Notes: a model not told the origin generated them from the letters alone. DNA of 40,852 nt from UBA6164 sp964527325 (GCA_964527325.1 CAZGNU010000006.1:1-40852), one strand, 5' to 3'; numbered from the stretch's first letter, positions 9,325-21,314 are shown. Made by a program: numbers and translations.

Positions 9325-12300
9325 ATTTTATCCTAAACAAAACCTTATACCCGTGCTTAACCTGTCCTTGTAATAATTTATAAACATTATTTACATCACT
9401 AAATTTTTCTTTATTCTCATCTGCTTTCACGTAAGCATTTATATTTAATAAATAATTATAATTAGTTTCATCTATTTTTTCATCTTTAATTAAAGTATTA
9501 ATAGTTTCATAACATTTAAATAATTTAGTTCATCTTCAAATAGTTTTTCACTCTTCTGTATAGCTTTCATAGTTAACTCAAGCTATAGTCATAAATCTAT
9601 CATAATCTTCTGAAAATTTTTCTGATTTATTAAATTCTTCAAGTGCTACTTTCAAACAAATACTATCAGTTTCTATTAGTTCTAACTTATCACTTGTAAA
9701 CGTTTTAAGTAATCTTTCAAATCTTGTAGTTAAATTATGTCTTTCATCTTTATCTATTGTTGCAGCATTTAAGTCTACTAATAAATATTCAAGTCATAAT
9801 TTTTTAAGATTTTCTACAGTTTTATTAATATTATCATCGTATATATAATCATTAAACGTAAATATTAAACTATCTTCTAACAATCTCTTATTATTTTCAG
9901 AAATATGATATCTAAGGAATGTTCATATTCTATATATTCAAGTTGTATTTTTATATTCTTCATTTGGATTAGAAATATTTTTATAAATTCTAGTAAGAGA
10001 TTCTTTTGCAGATCTTGCAAATGATGGTTGTTTTTTAATAAGCTCATTTAATATTAATCTAACGGTGAAAATATCCATTTTTTCAATTCACGATACAGCT
10101 GTTTTAATATCTTCACTTATATATTCCTTCAAAAAATCCTGTCTTTTGCTTTCTAAAATATTTGTATGAAATAATATTTTTAAATATTCACTATGGTAAA
10201 GGTAAGGTGCATTTATAGTAGTAATTTCTCATCTTTTATATTTGTCGTATCATGCTCATTTCAAATTAGTAAAACTATGAGGAATAGCAGAATTTACGAA
10301 ATATATAATGATAATTAAAGATAATACTAAACTTCAAAATCACTTTATATAAAATTCTTTTTCACTAGTTTTATTAGTATAGCTAGATAAATAATAAATT
10401 GAAATTGCTATTGCAAGCAAGAAAGAAAAATACATAGTAATTCAATACCAAACTATTCAAAATGCTGAAATAGCCCACAAGAAAGTATAAAAACTAGTAA
10501 ATATTAGATTTAGTTTAAATAAATTTATTTTTCATGATTCTTTTTCATCATTAAGAGTAAACAATAAATATAAAGTAGGGATAAAAAATATTAATAAAAT
10601 TATAATATATCAAAAAGGTAAACTAAATTTTGCAAAGAAATCAGAAATGGATTGATTAATAGTTCTGTTACTTTTCCATAAATATATCAAATTCTCTTTA
10701 TCACTTCATAAATTATTTTTATCTATAAATTTTTCTAAAGAATTAATAGAGTTTATTTCAGAATTAAAAATAGAATAATTATTATAATTTAATCTTAATT
10801 CCTTAATAAAATTAAAATCAGAATCAGATAATTCTTTTCATTGTAGTAAAACAATATCTTTTCATAATTTAGAATTAACTACCTTATTTTCTAATTCCTT
10901 ATAAAATAAATCCATAATTCTTTTTTCAACACTCTCATAAGTATTGTTTTCATTTACAACTGATTTTATATCATTTATTGAAATATAATTTCTTATCTTT
11001 ATATCAAAAATATCTTTTCAAGAATTTAAATTTTTCAAAACTAAAGTATTACCAGAAAATACAATATTTTTAGTATCACTTGAGATATTAGATAATTTAG
11101 AATTATCTATTACACTATTACTTCATGGAATAAAAGTTAATAATTCTAGTAACAATAATAAAACAATAAAATAAGCATATCACTTTTTTCTAAAAGGTAA
11201 GAATAATAATACTACAGGCAACAAAGCAAGGAAAATAAATCAAATATCAGTATATTCTCATCACTGATTTTTTTGCATAGTCAGATTCCAAGGCAATTTC
11301 ACATAATTATTTATTCATGTTTCATAACCAAAATATCTTCACAAATCCTCGTTTCCTGAAGTTCACTCAGCAGACATCCTTCTTGATTTTTTAGTATCTT
11401 CTATTATTTTCAATTCTTCATCAGAATAAATTAATGAAGAATCAAATTTATATCTTTCAGAAGTTCAAGAAATAACAGTTCAAATACTTATCTTTGGATA
11501 TGATTCTACAATATTTTTTCCAAGCCATGGCAGTAAAGCTAAAATTATTCATAATAAAAATACTCCTAACTCCATAAAAAACTTTTTAGCAACAATCTTA
11601 TTTTTTAAAGTTGTATATAATAATAAAGATACTCAAATCAATCAAAATACAATTGCAAAATTTGTTTCAAATCAAGGTATTCTTTCAGGATTAACAACCA
11701 CGTTCATCATTTTCCATAAATTTGCTCTAGTAAATATAGCAAAGAAAATAGATAAATACGAAATAAATCATAAAACACCTAACCTAGCATAAAATCTAAG
11801 TCATATAATTGCAGATATTAATAGTAAAGATGTAAATTTAATTGAAAATGCAAATCAAGCCAATAATCAAATTACAAAAATAATTGAAAGATTAGACCTA
11901 TTAAATTTTTTATGTAATATTTTATCATTAACAAAAGATTTAACTTTTTCTAAATATGAAATATTATTTAATCTCAAGTAATATTTCAAAACTAAATATA
12001 AAGTAATAATACTAATAAAAAATAATCCTGGATCAATCTTCATATCTTTAGCTTGTTGAAATACAACCATAGGTAAAGAAATAAAAATAGTACCAGTTAA
12101 AAGTGGAATATTTACAAAAGTCTTTACTTTACTTTTTAATAAATCTGAAATAGCTAAAACTAACACTATGAAACTCAAAATACCTCAAACATTATTTAAG
12201 AAAAAAGCTTGTGTTGGTGATCCAAACATATATCCTATTCAAGTAAAAGTTTGCCAAGCATACATATTTCAAAGAGCAATAATACTACCAGCTTCAGCCA

Positions 12301-13045
12301 TTAAATGTGGAAAATTCATATAAACTCATAAATCGTCCCATCATATTGGAAATGGTCTAACTATTGAAATCAAACTAACTGATAACACAAGAGTTGAAAC
12401 AATAAATAGAAACTCAGAGCTTAATAATCTCAAATAACTTCCCTCTTCAATATCAACCTCAAATTTATAATTCCAAATAGAATTAAAAGTTTCTAATAGT
12501 TCATTTTTAGCAAAAACAATAAATCATATTAATATAGCAAAAACTACATATAAATTATAAAATCAAAGTATTCAAATTATATCAAGTAGGAAAACAAAAG
12601 AAAAAAATCAAAGTCAAAGTGAAATTATAAATTTATAAATACTTGATTCTTTTTGTGCATTAGGTAAATATGAAACTATTTTTCTTCAAAATGATAATGT
12701 AATTAATACAATAGAAACAGGAATAAATGAGAAAAATATTATTTTAAAAAATAGTGCGATTCAATTTCAAATACTCTGGTCATTTAATGTGAAAAATAAA
12801 ATTGATAATACAAATAAATGCAACAAGAAAAAAGAAAATATTTTTATTAAAGAAAATTCTGCTTTTTCTTCAGATAATTCAAGTTGAAAATATTTATAAA
12901 CTGAATAAATTATTCAAACAATAATAATATATGAAATATATCAATCAAAATTCTCAACATGTGAGACATCACCAAAATAATAAAAGAATATAACTATGAA
13001 ACTAAAAACAGCTAGTATTAATGTTTTTATTAAGTAATTTAGCAT
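9323..13045 (-). CDS. large GT-C-type membrane glycosyltransferase-like protein (1240 aa)
   Basis: This is one frame with many hydrophobic helices over the first 900 or so residues and a soluble, charged C-terminal domain of about 300 residues. A PIGWDDLGVYMNFPHLMAE segment (Trp236-Asp237-Asp238) is the acidic loop motif expected of GT-C enzymes, which use lipid-linked sugars (ArnT/PMT/STT3-like). A later DMKIDPGLFF loop fits the same class. The likely role is transfer of a sugar from a polyprenyl carrier to a glycan or protein outside the membrane; donor and acceptor are unknown. It is divergent from the malic enzyme gene. Assignment to GT-C rests on topology and this motif, not on a full alignment. 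Confidence 0.65.
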
Positions 13046-13090
13046 TGAAATATTGTTAGGAAATAATTAATTAACACAATAATATACTTT

Positions 13091-13130
13091 TTAACAAGAA
13101 AATAAAATTTTTCTTGAGATTTTATGTTAA
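13091..13130. promoter_or_regulatory. nested inverted repeat in a divergent promoter region
   Basis: A perfect CAAGAAAA / TTTTCTTG stem (13095-13102 with 13109-13116) is flanked by a second inverted pair TTAACA / TGTTAA (13091-13096 with 13125-13130). It lies in the 171-bp gap between the divergent GT-C and malic enzyme genes. It could be an operator or a leader hairpin. Low-complexity A/T sequence makes chance a real alternative. Confidence 0.3.
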
Positions 13131-13144
13131 AAAATTAGAATAGG

Positions 13145-13197
13145 AAAAACCTCTCTCTTGAATTCTCTCTCCTTATCAGGAGAAAGAGGCTACAAAA
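13145..13197 (+). repeat. palindromic element copy H (intergenic, forward)
   Basis: CCTCTCTCTTGAATTC, stem TCTCTCTCCT / AGGAGAAAGAG and tail GGCTACAAAAT, ending 19 bases before the malic enzyme start. The stem is T/A-richer than in other copies, but pairing is kept by matching changes on both arms. Confidence 0.85.
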
Positions 13198-13216
13198 TTA
13201 ATTTTTAAAATAAAAA

Positions 13217-14416
13217 ATGGACTACTTTAAAGAAAGTTTAAAATTACATGAAAAAATAAAATGAAAGATAGATTTTAAATCAAAGCTTGAATTAAATACA
13301 AAAGAGGATTTGAGTTTAGCTTATACTCCTGGAGTTGCTGAGCCATGTAGAGAAATTGCAAAAAATCCTGAAAACGCTTACAAATATACTATTAAAAGTA
13401 ATACTGTTGCTGTTATTTCTGATTGATCTGCTGTTTTGTGATTATGAAATATTGGATGACTTGCAGGATTACCAGTTATGGAATGAAAATGTGTTTTATT
13501 TAAAGAATTTGCATGAGTAAATGCTTTTCCTATTGTGCTTGATACACAAGATACAGAAGAAATAATTAGTACTATAAAACATATTTCCCCTACTATATGA
13601 TGAATAAATTTAGAAGATTTTTCTGCTCCTAGATGTTTTGAAATAGAAGAAAGATTAAAAGCAGAACTTGATATCCCAGTTTTCCATGATGATCAACATG
13701 GTACTGCTATTGTTTGTTTAGCTGGGTTGATTAACTCTTTAAAAATTAGAAAACCCCTCCCTAACCCTCCCCTACCAGGAGAGGGAATAGCTACAGATTT
13801 TAAGAATATTAAAATAGTTATTAATTGAGTTGGGGCTGCTGGAGTTGCTATATTGAAGTTGTTGTTGAAATATGGCTTTAAGGATATTGTGATGGTGGAT
13901 ACAAAATGAGCTATTTATAAATGAAGAGAATGATTAAATTCAGTGAAAGATGAAATATCAGAATTAACAAATCAGGCTTGTATATATGATATTGAATCAA
14001 AATCTTGTATTAGATGATGATTGGAGCAAGCTGTAAAAAATAGTGATGTTTTTATCTGAGTTTCTGCTCCATGAGTACTAACTGAAGATATGGTAAAATC
14101 AATGAATCCTGATCCTATTATTTTTGCGATGGCAAACCCTACTCCAGAAATAATGCCAGATTTAGCTAAAAAAGCTTGAGCTAAAATAGTTGCTACATGA
14201 CGTTCAGACTTCCCTAACCAGTTAAATAATGTACTTGTATTCCCTGGAATATTTAAAGGTGCTTTAGAAAATAGAGTTGTAAAAATAACTGAAGAACATA
14301 AATTAGAAGCAGCAATAGCTTTAGCTGAGTATATTAAGAATCCTAGTGTAGATGAGATTATTCCGAGTCCACTAGATAAAGGGGTTGCGGATGTTATTGC
14401 TTGAGTAATTAAATAA
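13217..14416 (+). CDS. NAD(P)-dependent malic enzyme
   Basis: This 399-residue short-form (bacterial) malic enzyme decarboxylates malate to pyruvate and CO2. Seen: AYTPGVAEP with catalytic Tyr36, the malate/metal-binding segment FHDDQHGTA, a Rossmann loop INGVGAAGVAI, and MANPTPEI. Copy I of the palindromic element is inserted in frame at about residues 179-194, in the linker just before the NAD-binding Rossmann strand. That is a surface position likely to tolerate extra residues. Cofactor preference (NAD or NADP) cannot be read with certainty. The flippase starts 2 bases after its stop, so transcription probably runs on into the carbohydrate locus. Confidence 0.92.
13751..13798 (+). repeat. 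palindromic element copy I (inside the malic enzyme gene, forward)
   Basis: CCCCTCCCTAACCC, stem CCCTCCCCTA / AGGAGAGGG and tail AATAGCTACAGAT. It is almost the same as intergenic copy F, yet translated in frame. It is read in a different codon phase from copy E in tgt. Confidence 0.88.
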
Positions 14417-14418
14417 AA

Positions 14419-15939
14419 ATGACAAAAAAACACTCTTCATTTTCGCAAAAACTTCTTACTAATACATTTTGGTTATATGTATTAAGTTATATTATTGCTC
14501 CTATTTGATATGTGATAAAAATACTTTTATCATGAGAATTATTAATAGAAGAAATTTGAATATTGTATTGAGTAATTAGTTTAGTTACTTTAATCTGAGC
14601 ATTTAATGACTTTTGAATTACCGAGAGTCTTAAATATTTTATTCCTAGATTTTTAAATGAAAAAGCTTACTGAAAAATAAAAAATATTTTACTTTACAGC
14701 ATTAGTATACAATTCATTTCAAGTATAATAATAGCATCTCTATTATATATTTTTTCAAAAGAAATTGCTGTTTGATATTTTCATAATGAAGAAGTGATTC
14801 ACACCTTAAAAATATTTTCCATATTTTTTATATGAATAAATTTTTTCAATATTATAACTACTTTTTTCTTGAGTATTCAAAATGCTTTTTATTCAAAAAT
14901 TGTTGATCTAAGTAGATTATTATTTTCACTTTTATTTATATTTTTATTAATATTCACAGGTAATGCAACTCTTGAATATGTTTCATATATGTGGTTAATC
15001 TGATTAACTGTATGATTAATAACTTGATATATTATTTTTTATAATAAATTCTATAAATTATATCTAAAAAATATTAAAGCTAAGTTTGATAAACGCTTAT
15101 TTAAAAAAGTTATTAAATATGCTCTTTTAGTATTTATGTGAGCTCAAGCTTCTACTATTTTGAGCCAAGTAGATATGCAAATGATTATATTTTTAAAATG
15201 AGCAGTTGATGCTTGATATTATACTGTATATCTAAGTATTATTTGAATTCCATTTTTATTACTTTGACCAATTTTTTGACTATTAATGCCTGTTTTTTCT
15301 GATCTACACTCACAAAAGAAAATTATAAAAATCGTAAAAATAAAACAAATGTTAACAAATAATTTTATAGCTATTTCGTTTGTATTTAATTTATTATTTT
15401 TTATATTCGCACAAACAATAGCTTATATTTTATTCTGAGAAAAATATTTAATGTCGTGAAATATTTTACAATATTCAATATTATTTTTAGTATTCAATTT
15501 CCTACTACAAATTAATTTTAATATATTAGCTTGAATCTGAAAAGTAACAGCAAGAGTAAAGATTATTAGTATAGCTATAGTTATAAATCTGGTACTGAAT
15601 TATATATTATTAAATATCTTGTGAGTTGTGTGAGCTGCACTAGCTACATGAATCTGATGGGTATTAATATATATAATGTCAGAAATATATTTATGAAAAA
15701 AATATTCTATAACACTAGACAAAAAGTTTTTAACAAAAAATATATTTTTAATATGACTTTTAGGTATTTTTTCATATAATTTTATTGTTAAATTTTTCGA
15801 ATGATTATCTAGATGAACAAGTCTTATTTATATGTTCGTAATAGCTATAGTTTGGTTTGGTGTGTTTGGGGTAATTAATATAGAGAAATTAAAACGTGTT
15901 TTTTTGGAAATTAAATTAAGAAAAAATCATAATGAATAA
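14419..15939 (+). CDS. Wzx/MATE-type polysaccharide flippase (paralog 1)
   Basis: This 506-residue, strongly hydrophobic protein has about 12-14 membrane helices and the layout of the polysaccharide biosynthesis (Wzx/RfbX, MOP superfamily) exporters. It would move undecaprenyl-linked glycan units across the membrane. Conserved pieces shared with the second flippase at 19775 include DMQMIIFL, AGYYTVYLSI and GPIFGLL followed by PVFSDL. It sits between malic enzyme and the acetyltransferase and shares an 8-base ATGAATAA overlap with the latter. Confidence 0.88.
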
Positions 15940-16414
15940 TGCAGAATATAGAATAATAGAAGATTGATCTCAAATTTGAGAAGCAACTAATGTGTGGAAT
16001 TTTACTCATATTAGAAAAGATGCTATTATCTGAAACAATTGTAATATTTGAAACAACGTATATATAGATTCAAATGTTAAAATTTGAAATAATGTAAAAG
16101 TTCAAAATTCAGTAAATATTTATAATTGAGTAGAGATTTGAGATGATGTATTTGTATGACCTAGTGTAACTTTTACAAATGATCTATTTCCAAGAGCATT
16201 CATTTGGAATGATAATAAAATAACAAAAACTATAATAGAAAACTGAGTAAGTATCTGAGCAAATGCAACTATCAAATGCTGAGTAACTATCTCTGAATAT
16301 ACTATGATTTGAGCATGAACTATGGTTACAAAAGATATTCCTGCTTATTCATTAGTTGTCTGAAATCCCGGTAAAGTGGTGTGAAAAGTGGATAAAGAAT
16401 GAAATAAAATATAA
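15932..16414 (+). CDS. WbpD-like N-acetyltransferase (hexapeptide repeat)
   Basis: This is a 160-residue left-handed beta-helix acyltransferase with repeated hexapeptides (IGNNCNIGNNVYI, VKIGNNVKVQ) and GPSVTFTNDLFPRAF, typical of WbpD/WlbB enzymes. These acetylate the 3-amino group of UDP-GlcNAc3NA using acetyl-CoA. The start at 15932 is chosen because the ATG at 15939 runs into a stop after five codons. It overlaps the flippase by 8 bases, which suggests translational coupling. Many of its structural glycines are TGA codons. The neighbours are the aminotransferase, oxidase and dehydrogenase of the same pathway. Confidence 0.88.
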
Positions 16415-16418
16415 ATTA

Positions 16419-16468
16419 TCCCTAACCTGAATCCTTTCCCTTAAGCCTAAGGGCAAGGGACTACAATT
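16419..16468 (+). repeat. palindromic element copy J (intergenic, forward)
   Basis: CCCTAACCTGAATCC, stem CTTTCCCTTAAGCC / TAAGGGCAAGG and tail GACTACAATTA. It occupies nearly all the gap between the acetyltransferase and aminotransferase genes, inside an apparent operon. Confidence 0.88.
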
Positions 16469-16483
16469 ATTAATAATAAAAAA

Positions 16484-17593
16484 ATGAAAATAAACTTTTT
16501 TAAGCCTTCTGTTGGGCAAGATGAAATTGATGCTGTTGTTAAAGTGATGCAGAGTGGGATGATTGTTGAGTGAAGTGAAGTGAGAAAACTTGAAAATGAC
16601 TTTAATGATTTTGTTACTGAATGAAAATATTTACCTATTTGTGTGACTAGTTGAACTACTGCTTTGGATTTAGCTTTAAAAGCCATAGATATAAAAGAAA
16701 CTGATGAAATAATAGTTCCAGATTTTACTTTTATAGCTACTGCTAATTGCGTAAAATTTCAAAACGCAAAAGTAGTATTTGCTGACGTTAGTAAAAAAAC
16801 ATATAATATTACTCTAGAAGAAATAAAAAAAGTAACAACACAAAAAACTAAAGCAATAATTGTAGTTCATCTTTTTGGTAGACCAATAGATGAAATAAAA
16901 GAAATTGCAAAATTTGCAAAAGAAAACAATATTACATTAATAGAAGACTGTGCTCAAGCTCACTGAGCAAAAATTCATGATAAAAAAGCTTGAAGTTTTT
17001 GAGATATTTCATGTTTTTCATTTTATGCTACAAAAAATATGTGAACAGCTGAATGAGGTATCACATTATTTAAAAACGAAGATGATTATAAAAAAGCGAA
17101 ATTAATATACAATCATGGTCAATCAGAAAAATATTTTCATACAGCCTTAGGATACAATTTTAGAATGACAAATATTCAGGCTGCTATATGAAATGTACAA
17201 TTAGCAAGACTACCAAGATTTAACAATTCTAGAATAGAAAATGCTAAAATTTATAATTCTATATTAGAGGATCAAAACACACTTCAACTACCAGAAATAA
17301 AACAAGATTCAACAAATGTATTTCATCAATATACACTTTTAGTAAAAGAAAATTCAAATATTACTAGAAAAAAAATACAAGAAAAATTATCAGAAGCTTG
17401 AATTCCAACAGCTATTCACTACCCCATCCCTATTCACAAACAACCATATTATTCTGAACAATGATATTCTGAAGAATTATATCCAAACACAAACTATTTA
17501 TGTGAAAATATTTTTTCTCTTCCAATTTATCCATGACTTACAAAAGAAGAAATTGAATATGTGGGAAATAAATTATTGGAGATAGTGAAATAA
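16484..17593 (+). CDS. WbpE-like sugar aminotransferase (DegT/DnrJ/EryC1 family)
   Basis: This is a 369-residue PLP-dependent enzyme. Seen: the substrate loop TSGTTALDLAL, the PLP-ring contact EDCAQAHGA and SFYATKNMGTAEGG with the Schiff-base Lys184. The C-terminal part has TAIHYPIPIHKQ, as in WbpE/DesV-type transaminases. In this context it should place an amino group at C3 of the oxidised UDP-GlcNAcA sugar using glutamate. It is preceded by palindromic copy J and followed by copy K. Confidence 0.9.
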
Positions 17594-17646
17594 AGACCTC
17601 ATCCTTGAATTCCCTCTCCTTTGCAGGAGAAGGAGGCTACAAAAAA
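17594..17646 (+). repeat. palindromic element copy K (intergenic, forward)
   Basis: CCTCATCCTTGAATTCCC, stem CTCTCCTTTGC / AGGAGAAGGAG and tail GGCTACAAAAAA. It lies between the aminotransferase and oxidoreductase genes of one operon, and is the last copy seen in the window. Confidence 0.88.
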
Positions 17647-17673
17647 TTTAAATAAATATAATCTATAAAAAAA

Positions 17674-18597
17674 ATGAAAGTACTTTTGATATGACTTGGT
17701 AAGATGTGACAATTTCACTTACAAAATTTAGTACAAATAAAAGATGTAAGTAAAATTTATGCATTTGATGTATCCACAGAAACTTTTAAAATAAAAAATG
17801 AAAAAATTGAATATTCAACAAATTTTGAAGACTTTGATGATAAAGATTTTGATTTTGTAGATATAGTAGCACCTACAGGATTTCATTATAATTATTTAGA
17901 AAAATATATAAAACTAAATAAAAATATTTTTGTAGAAAAACCAATTGTTTCAAGTTTAGAAGAAATAGAAAAAATAGAAAAATTAATAAATGAAACTAAT
18001 TATTCTAAAAAAATATGAGTAGGTTTTATAGAAAGATTTAATGTGGTTTCAAAGTTTTTAAAAGAAAAATGTATAGAACTATGATGTCCAAAACAAATAG
18101 AATTTTTTAGATGTAATCCAGGTAGTGATAGAATATGAGATGTTGATGTAACAACAGATTTAATGATTCATGATTTAGATTTAGTAAATTATTTTTTTGA
18201 CTGAAAAGATTTTGAAATTGCATGAAAAAATATTGAAAGCTATTCTTCAACTGTATTGTTAAAAATAAATAATACAAATATTACACTATCAGCAAATAGA
18301 ATCACACAACAAAAAATCAGAAAAGTTAAATTTTATTATGATGATCAAACTATTATTTGAGATTTATTATCAGCAAAAGTTGATATATATCACAAACCTA
18401 GTAAATACTTTTCAGAAACATGAACAGACCTAAATATTTCATATTTAATTGATGAAAAATATTTACAAAAAACAAATCAATTAAAAGAAGAATTAAAAGA
18501 ATTTACATCAATTGTAAATGGATGAAATTTTAAAAATTTATCTGATTTTAAAGCATGAAAAAATAGTATTTATACATTAAATAAATTAGTAAAATAA
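17674..18597 (+). CDS. WbpB-like sugar oxidoreductase (Gfo/Idh/MocA family)
   Basis: This 307-residue protein has an N-terminal Rossmann domain with GLGKMGQFH (residues 7-15) and the family EKP motif at 88-90 (Lys89). The substrate domain contains DLMIHDLDLVNYF, matching the usual HDLD/DxxxH catalytic helix. In the WbpABDE pathway this enzyme oxidises the C3 hydroxyl of UDP-GlcNAcA to a ketone before transamination. It is slightly short for the family (usually 310-350). It lies 4 bases upstream of the dehydrogenase. Confidence 0.85.
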
Positions 18598-18601
18598 AAA
18601 A

Positions 18602-19771
18602 ATGACAAATATAACAAAAATAAATGTAATCTGACTTGGTAAAGCTGGTCTTCCACTTGCCGCTCATATTGCTAGAAAATGAATAGACGTAATCTGAGTA
18701 GATATAGATTCTAAAAGATGTGATTTTATTAACTCTTGATGAAATCCTATTCCAGAAGAAGCATGATTAGCAGAATTATTAGAAAAACACTGATGAAAAG
18801 AGCTTTTTGCAACTTCAGATTATTCTAAAACAAAAGAGTGAAATGTATTTATAGTGATCGTTCCTTTATTTATTGATGCACATAATAATCCTGATTATTC
18901 AATAGTTGATGTTGTTACAAAAAGTATAGGTACACATCTAAAATCATGAGACTCTGTAATATTTGAAACTACTTTTCCTCCAACGACGACTGAAACTAGA
19001 TTAAAAACTATATTAGAAGTTGAAAGTGGGCTAAAAGAATGAACAGACTTTTACTTAGGTTATTCTCCTGAAAGAATAATGACATGAGTGAGTCTAAGTA
19101 GATTTGAAGAATTTCCTAAAGTTATAGGTTGAGTGAGTGAAAAATCTTCAGAAGTAGTACATGAAATTTATTCAAAATTTATCCCAAATTTAAACAAAGT
19201 AAAAAACTCAAAAACAGCTGAGTATATAAAAGTAATTGAAGGTTGTTACAGAGATTCTAATATAGCACTTGCAAATGAATTATATAAAATAGCTGAAGAA
19301 TTAGATATAGATTTCTACGAAGCAAGAGAATTTGCAAATCATCAATACTGTAATATACACTTTCCATCAACATGAGTATGATGACACTGTATTCCTGTAT
19401 ACCCTCATTTTTTAATCAAAAAAATGGATGAAGCTAATAAGGAATCATATAGAACTTTTTTATCAACTTCAAGAGATGTAAATGAGGATATGATAAACTA
19501 CTGGGCTGAAAAAATAATTTTAAAGGCTTTAGAAATAGATAAACCATTAAAAGACGTCAATATTTTGGTAAAGTGAATTACTTATAGATCATGAGTAAAA
19601 GAATTATACCACTCAAGAAACCACGCACTAGCAAAATTATTAAAAAATAAATGATTAAATCTTTTTGTGTTTGATGAAATGTATAGTGAAAGTGAGATTA
19701 ATGAGTTGTGATTTAATTATGGGAAAAATGGTGATATTGAGTTTGATTGTTTTAGTTTAGAATTGAAGTAA
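18602..19771 (+). CDS. WbpA/WecC-like nucleotide-sugar 6-dehydrogenase
   Basis: This is a 389-residue UDP-N-acetylhexosamine 6-dehydrogenase that oxidises C6 to a carboxylate with 2 NAD. Seen: GLGKAGLPLA at the NAD site, FETTFPPTTTE, GYSPERIMTG, the central helix KTAEYIKVIEG, and GVGGHCIPVYP with the nucleophile Cys263. The C-terminal UDP-binding domain is present but compact (total 389 against about 420-440). With its three upstream neighbours it completes the conversion of UDP-GlcNAc to a UDP-2,3-diacetamido uronic acid. Confidence 0.92.
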
Positions 19772-19774
19772 AAA

Positions 19775-21286
19775 ATGATAGATCAACATGCTTCATTATC
19801 TGAAAAATTTCTAAAAAAAGGTTTTTGGTTATATCTTTTTTCTTTTATTATTGCTCCAATTTGATATATAATAAAAATAATAATATCAAGTGAACTTACC
19901 GTTAGTGAAATTGGTATTTTATATGGTGTTATTAGTTTGATTGCAATGTTAAGTTCATATAATGATCTGTGAATGAATGAAAGTTTAAAATACTTTATTC
20001 CAAAGTTTGTTACAGAAAAAAGATTTGATAAAATAAAATCCATTTTGTTTTATGCACTTTTTGTCCAAATAATTACATCAGCATTAATTGCATTTTTTTT
20101 CTATTTTTGAGCTGATTATATTTCTAATAATTATTTTAAAACCTATGAAGCTAAAGAAACATTAAAAGTATTTGCTTTCTATTTTGTTGGAATAAATATC
20201 TATAAAACAATTAATAATTTTTTCATGGCAGTACAAGATACGTATTATCATCAAATTAGTGATTTTGTTAGAATGTGATTCATTATGATATCAGTTATAT
20301 TCATGTTTTTCTGAAATATGTCAACTATAATTAATTATAGTTATACATGGCTTATATGATTATATTTTTGAACAATACTATCCTTAATCTTATTTTACAA
20401 AAAATATTATAAAACTTATTTTAAAGAAAATAAAATATTGATTAATAGAACCTTAATTAAAAAAGTATCAAAATATGCATCTATAGTTTTTATTTGAGCT
20501 TCGGCATGAACAATACTATGACAAATTGATATGCAAATGATAATATATCTATTATGAACAGTAGAAGCATGATACTATACAAATTATTTAAGTATAATAA
20601 GAATTCCACTTATTATGATATGACCAATATTTGGGCTTTTATTTCCTGTTTTTTCAGAACTTTACTCTAAAAAAGAATATAAAAAAATTAAATTGATAAA
20701 AACAATATTTTCTATGAATTTTATCATTATATGAATAATGATAAATATTTTCTTTTTTGTTTTTTCAGAAATCATAGCTTATGTGTTATTCTGAGAAAAA
20801 TTCTTAACATCATGAATAATACTAAAATACTCAATATTATTATTAGTATTTAACTTTCTTTTTTCTATTAATTTTTGTTTATTAAGTTGAATCTGACGAG
20901 TCAAAAAAAGACTAAAAATAATTATTGTAGCAATAATTTTTAATTTTATATTGAATTTAGTCTTAATTAATAAAATATGAACTTATTGAGCAGCTCTTTC
21001 AACATGATTAGGTTGGATGTTAATGTATTTATTAAGTGAATTATTATTAAGAAAAAAATTTATAATTAATTATGATTATATATATATATGAAAAAATATA
21101 ATAATAATGTGATTATTTGGATACATTATTAATTTTCTATGATTCAATACTTTAAACTGATTAAATAGAATAAATTCTTTTAGTTTACTTATATTATTTT
21201 TTTTAATTTGGCTTTGAATTTTTATAATTATTAATTATAATAAAATGAAAGTTTTTATTTCTGAAATTAGAAAGATAAGAAACTAA
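19775..21286 (+). CDS. Wzx/MATE-type polysaccharide flippase (paralog 2)
   Basis: This 503-residue polytopic membrane protein is clearly paralogous to the flippase at 14419. The two share WLYLFSFIIAPIGYIIKI-like starts, ESLKYFIP, DMQMIIYL, EAGYYTNYLSI and GPIFGLL followed by PVFSEL. It probably exports lipid-linked glycan units. The two copies bracket the four uronic-acid genes, pointing to an old tandem duplication or to two glycans made by the locus. Confidence 0.88.
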
Positions 21287-21314
21287 AATATATAATATTT
21301 TTTAAATGATATAC

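Noticed and set aside
6511..17646. CRISPR array or insertion sequences as explanation for the GC-rich repeats
   Set aside because: The copies are irregularly spaced, occur in both orientations, lie inside genes, have no spacers and are not linked to any transposase gene.
7881..17646. The palindromic elements as ordinary rho-independent terminators
   Set aside because: Most lack a U-tract, several lie within operons or coding sequence, and true T-tailed terminators exist separately (1134-1160, 7834-7862, 29751-29796).
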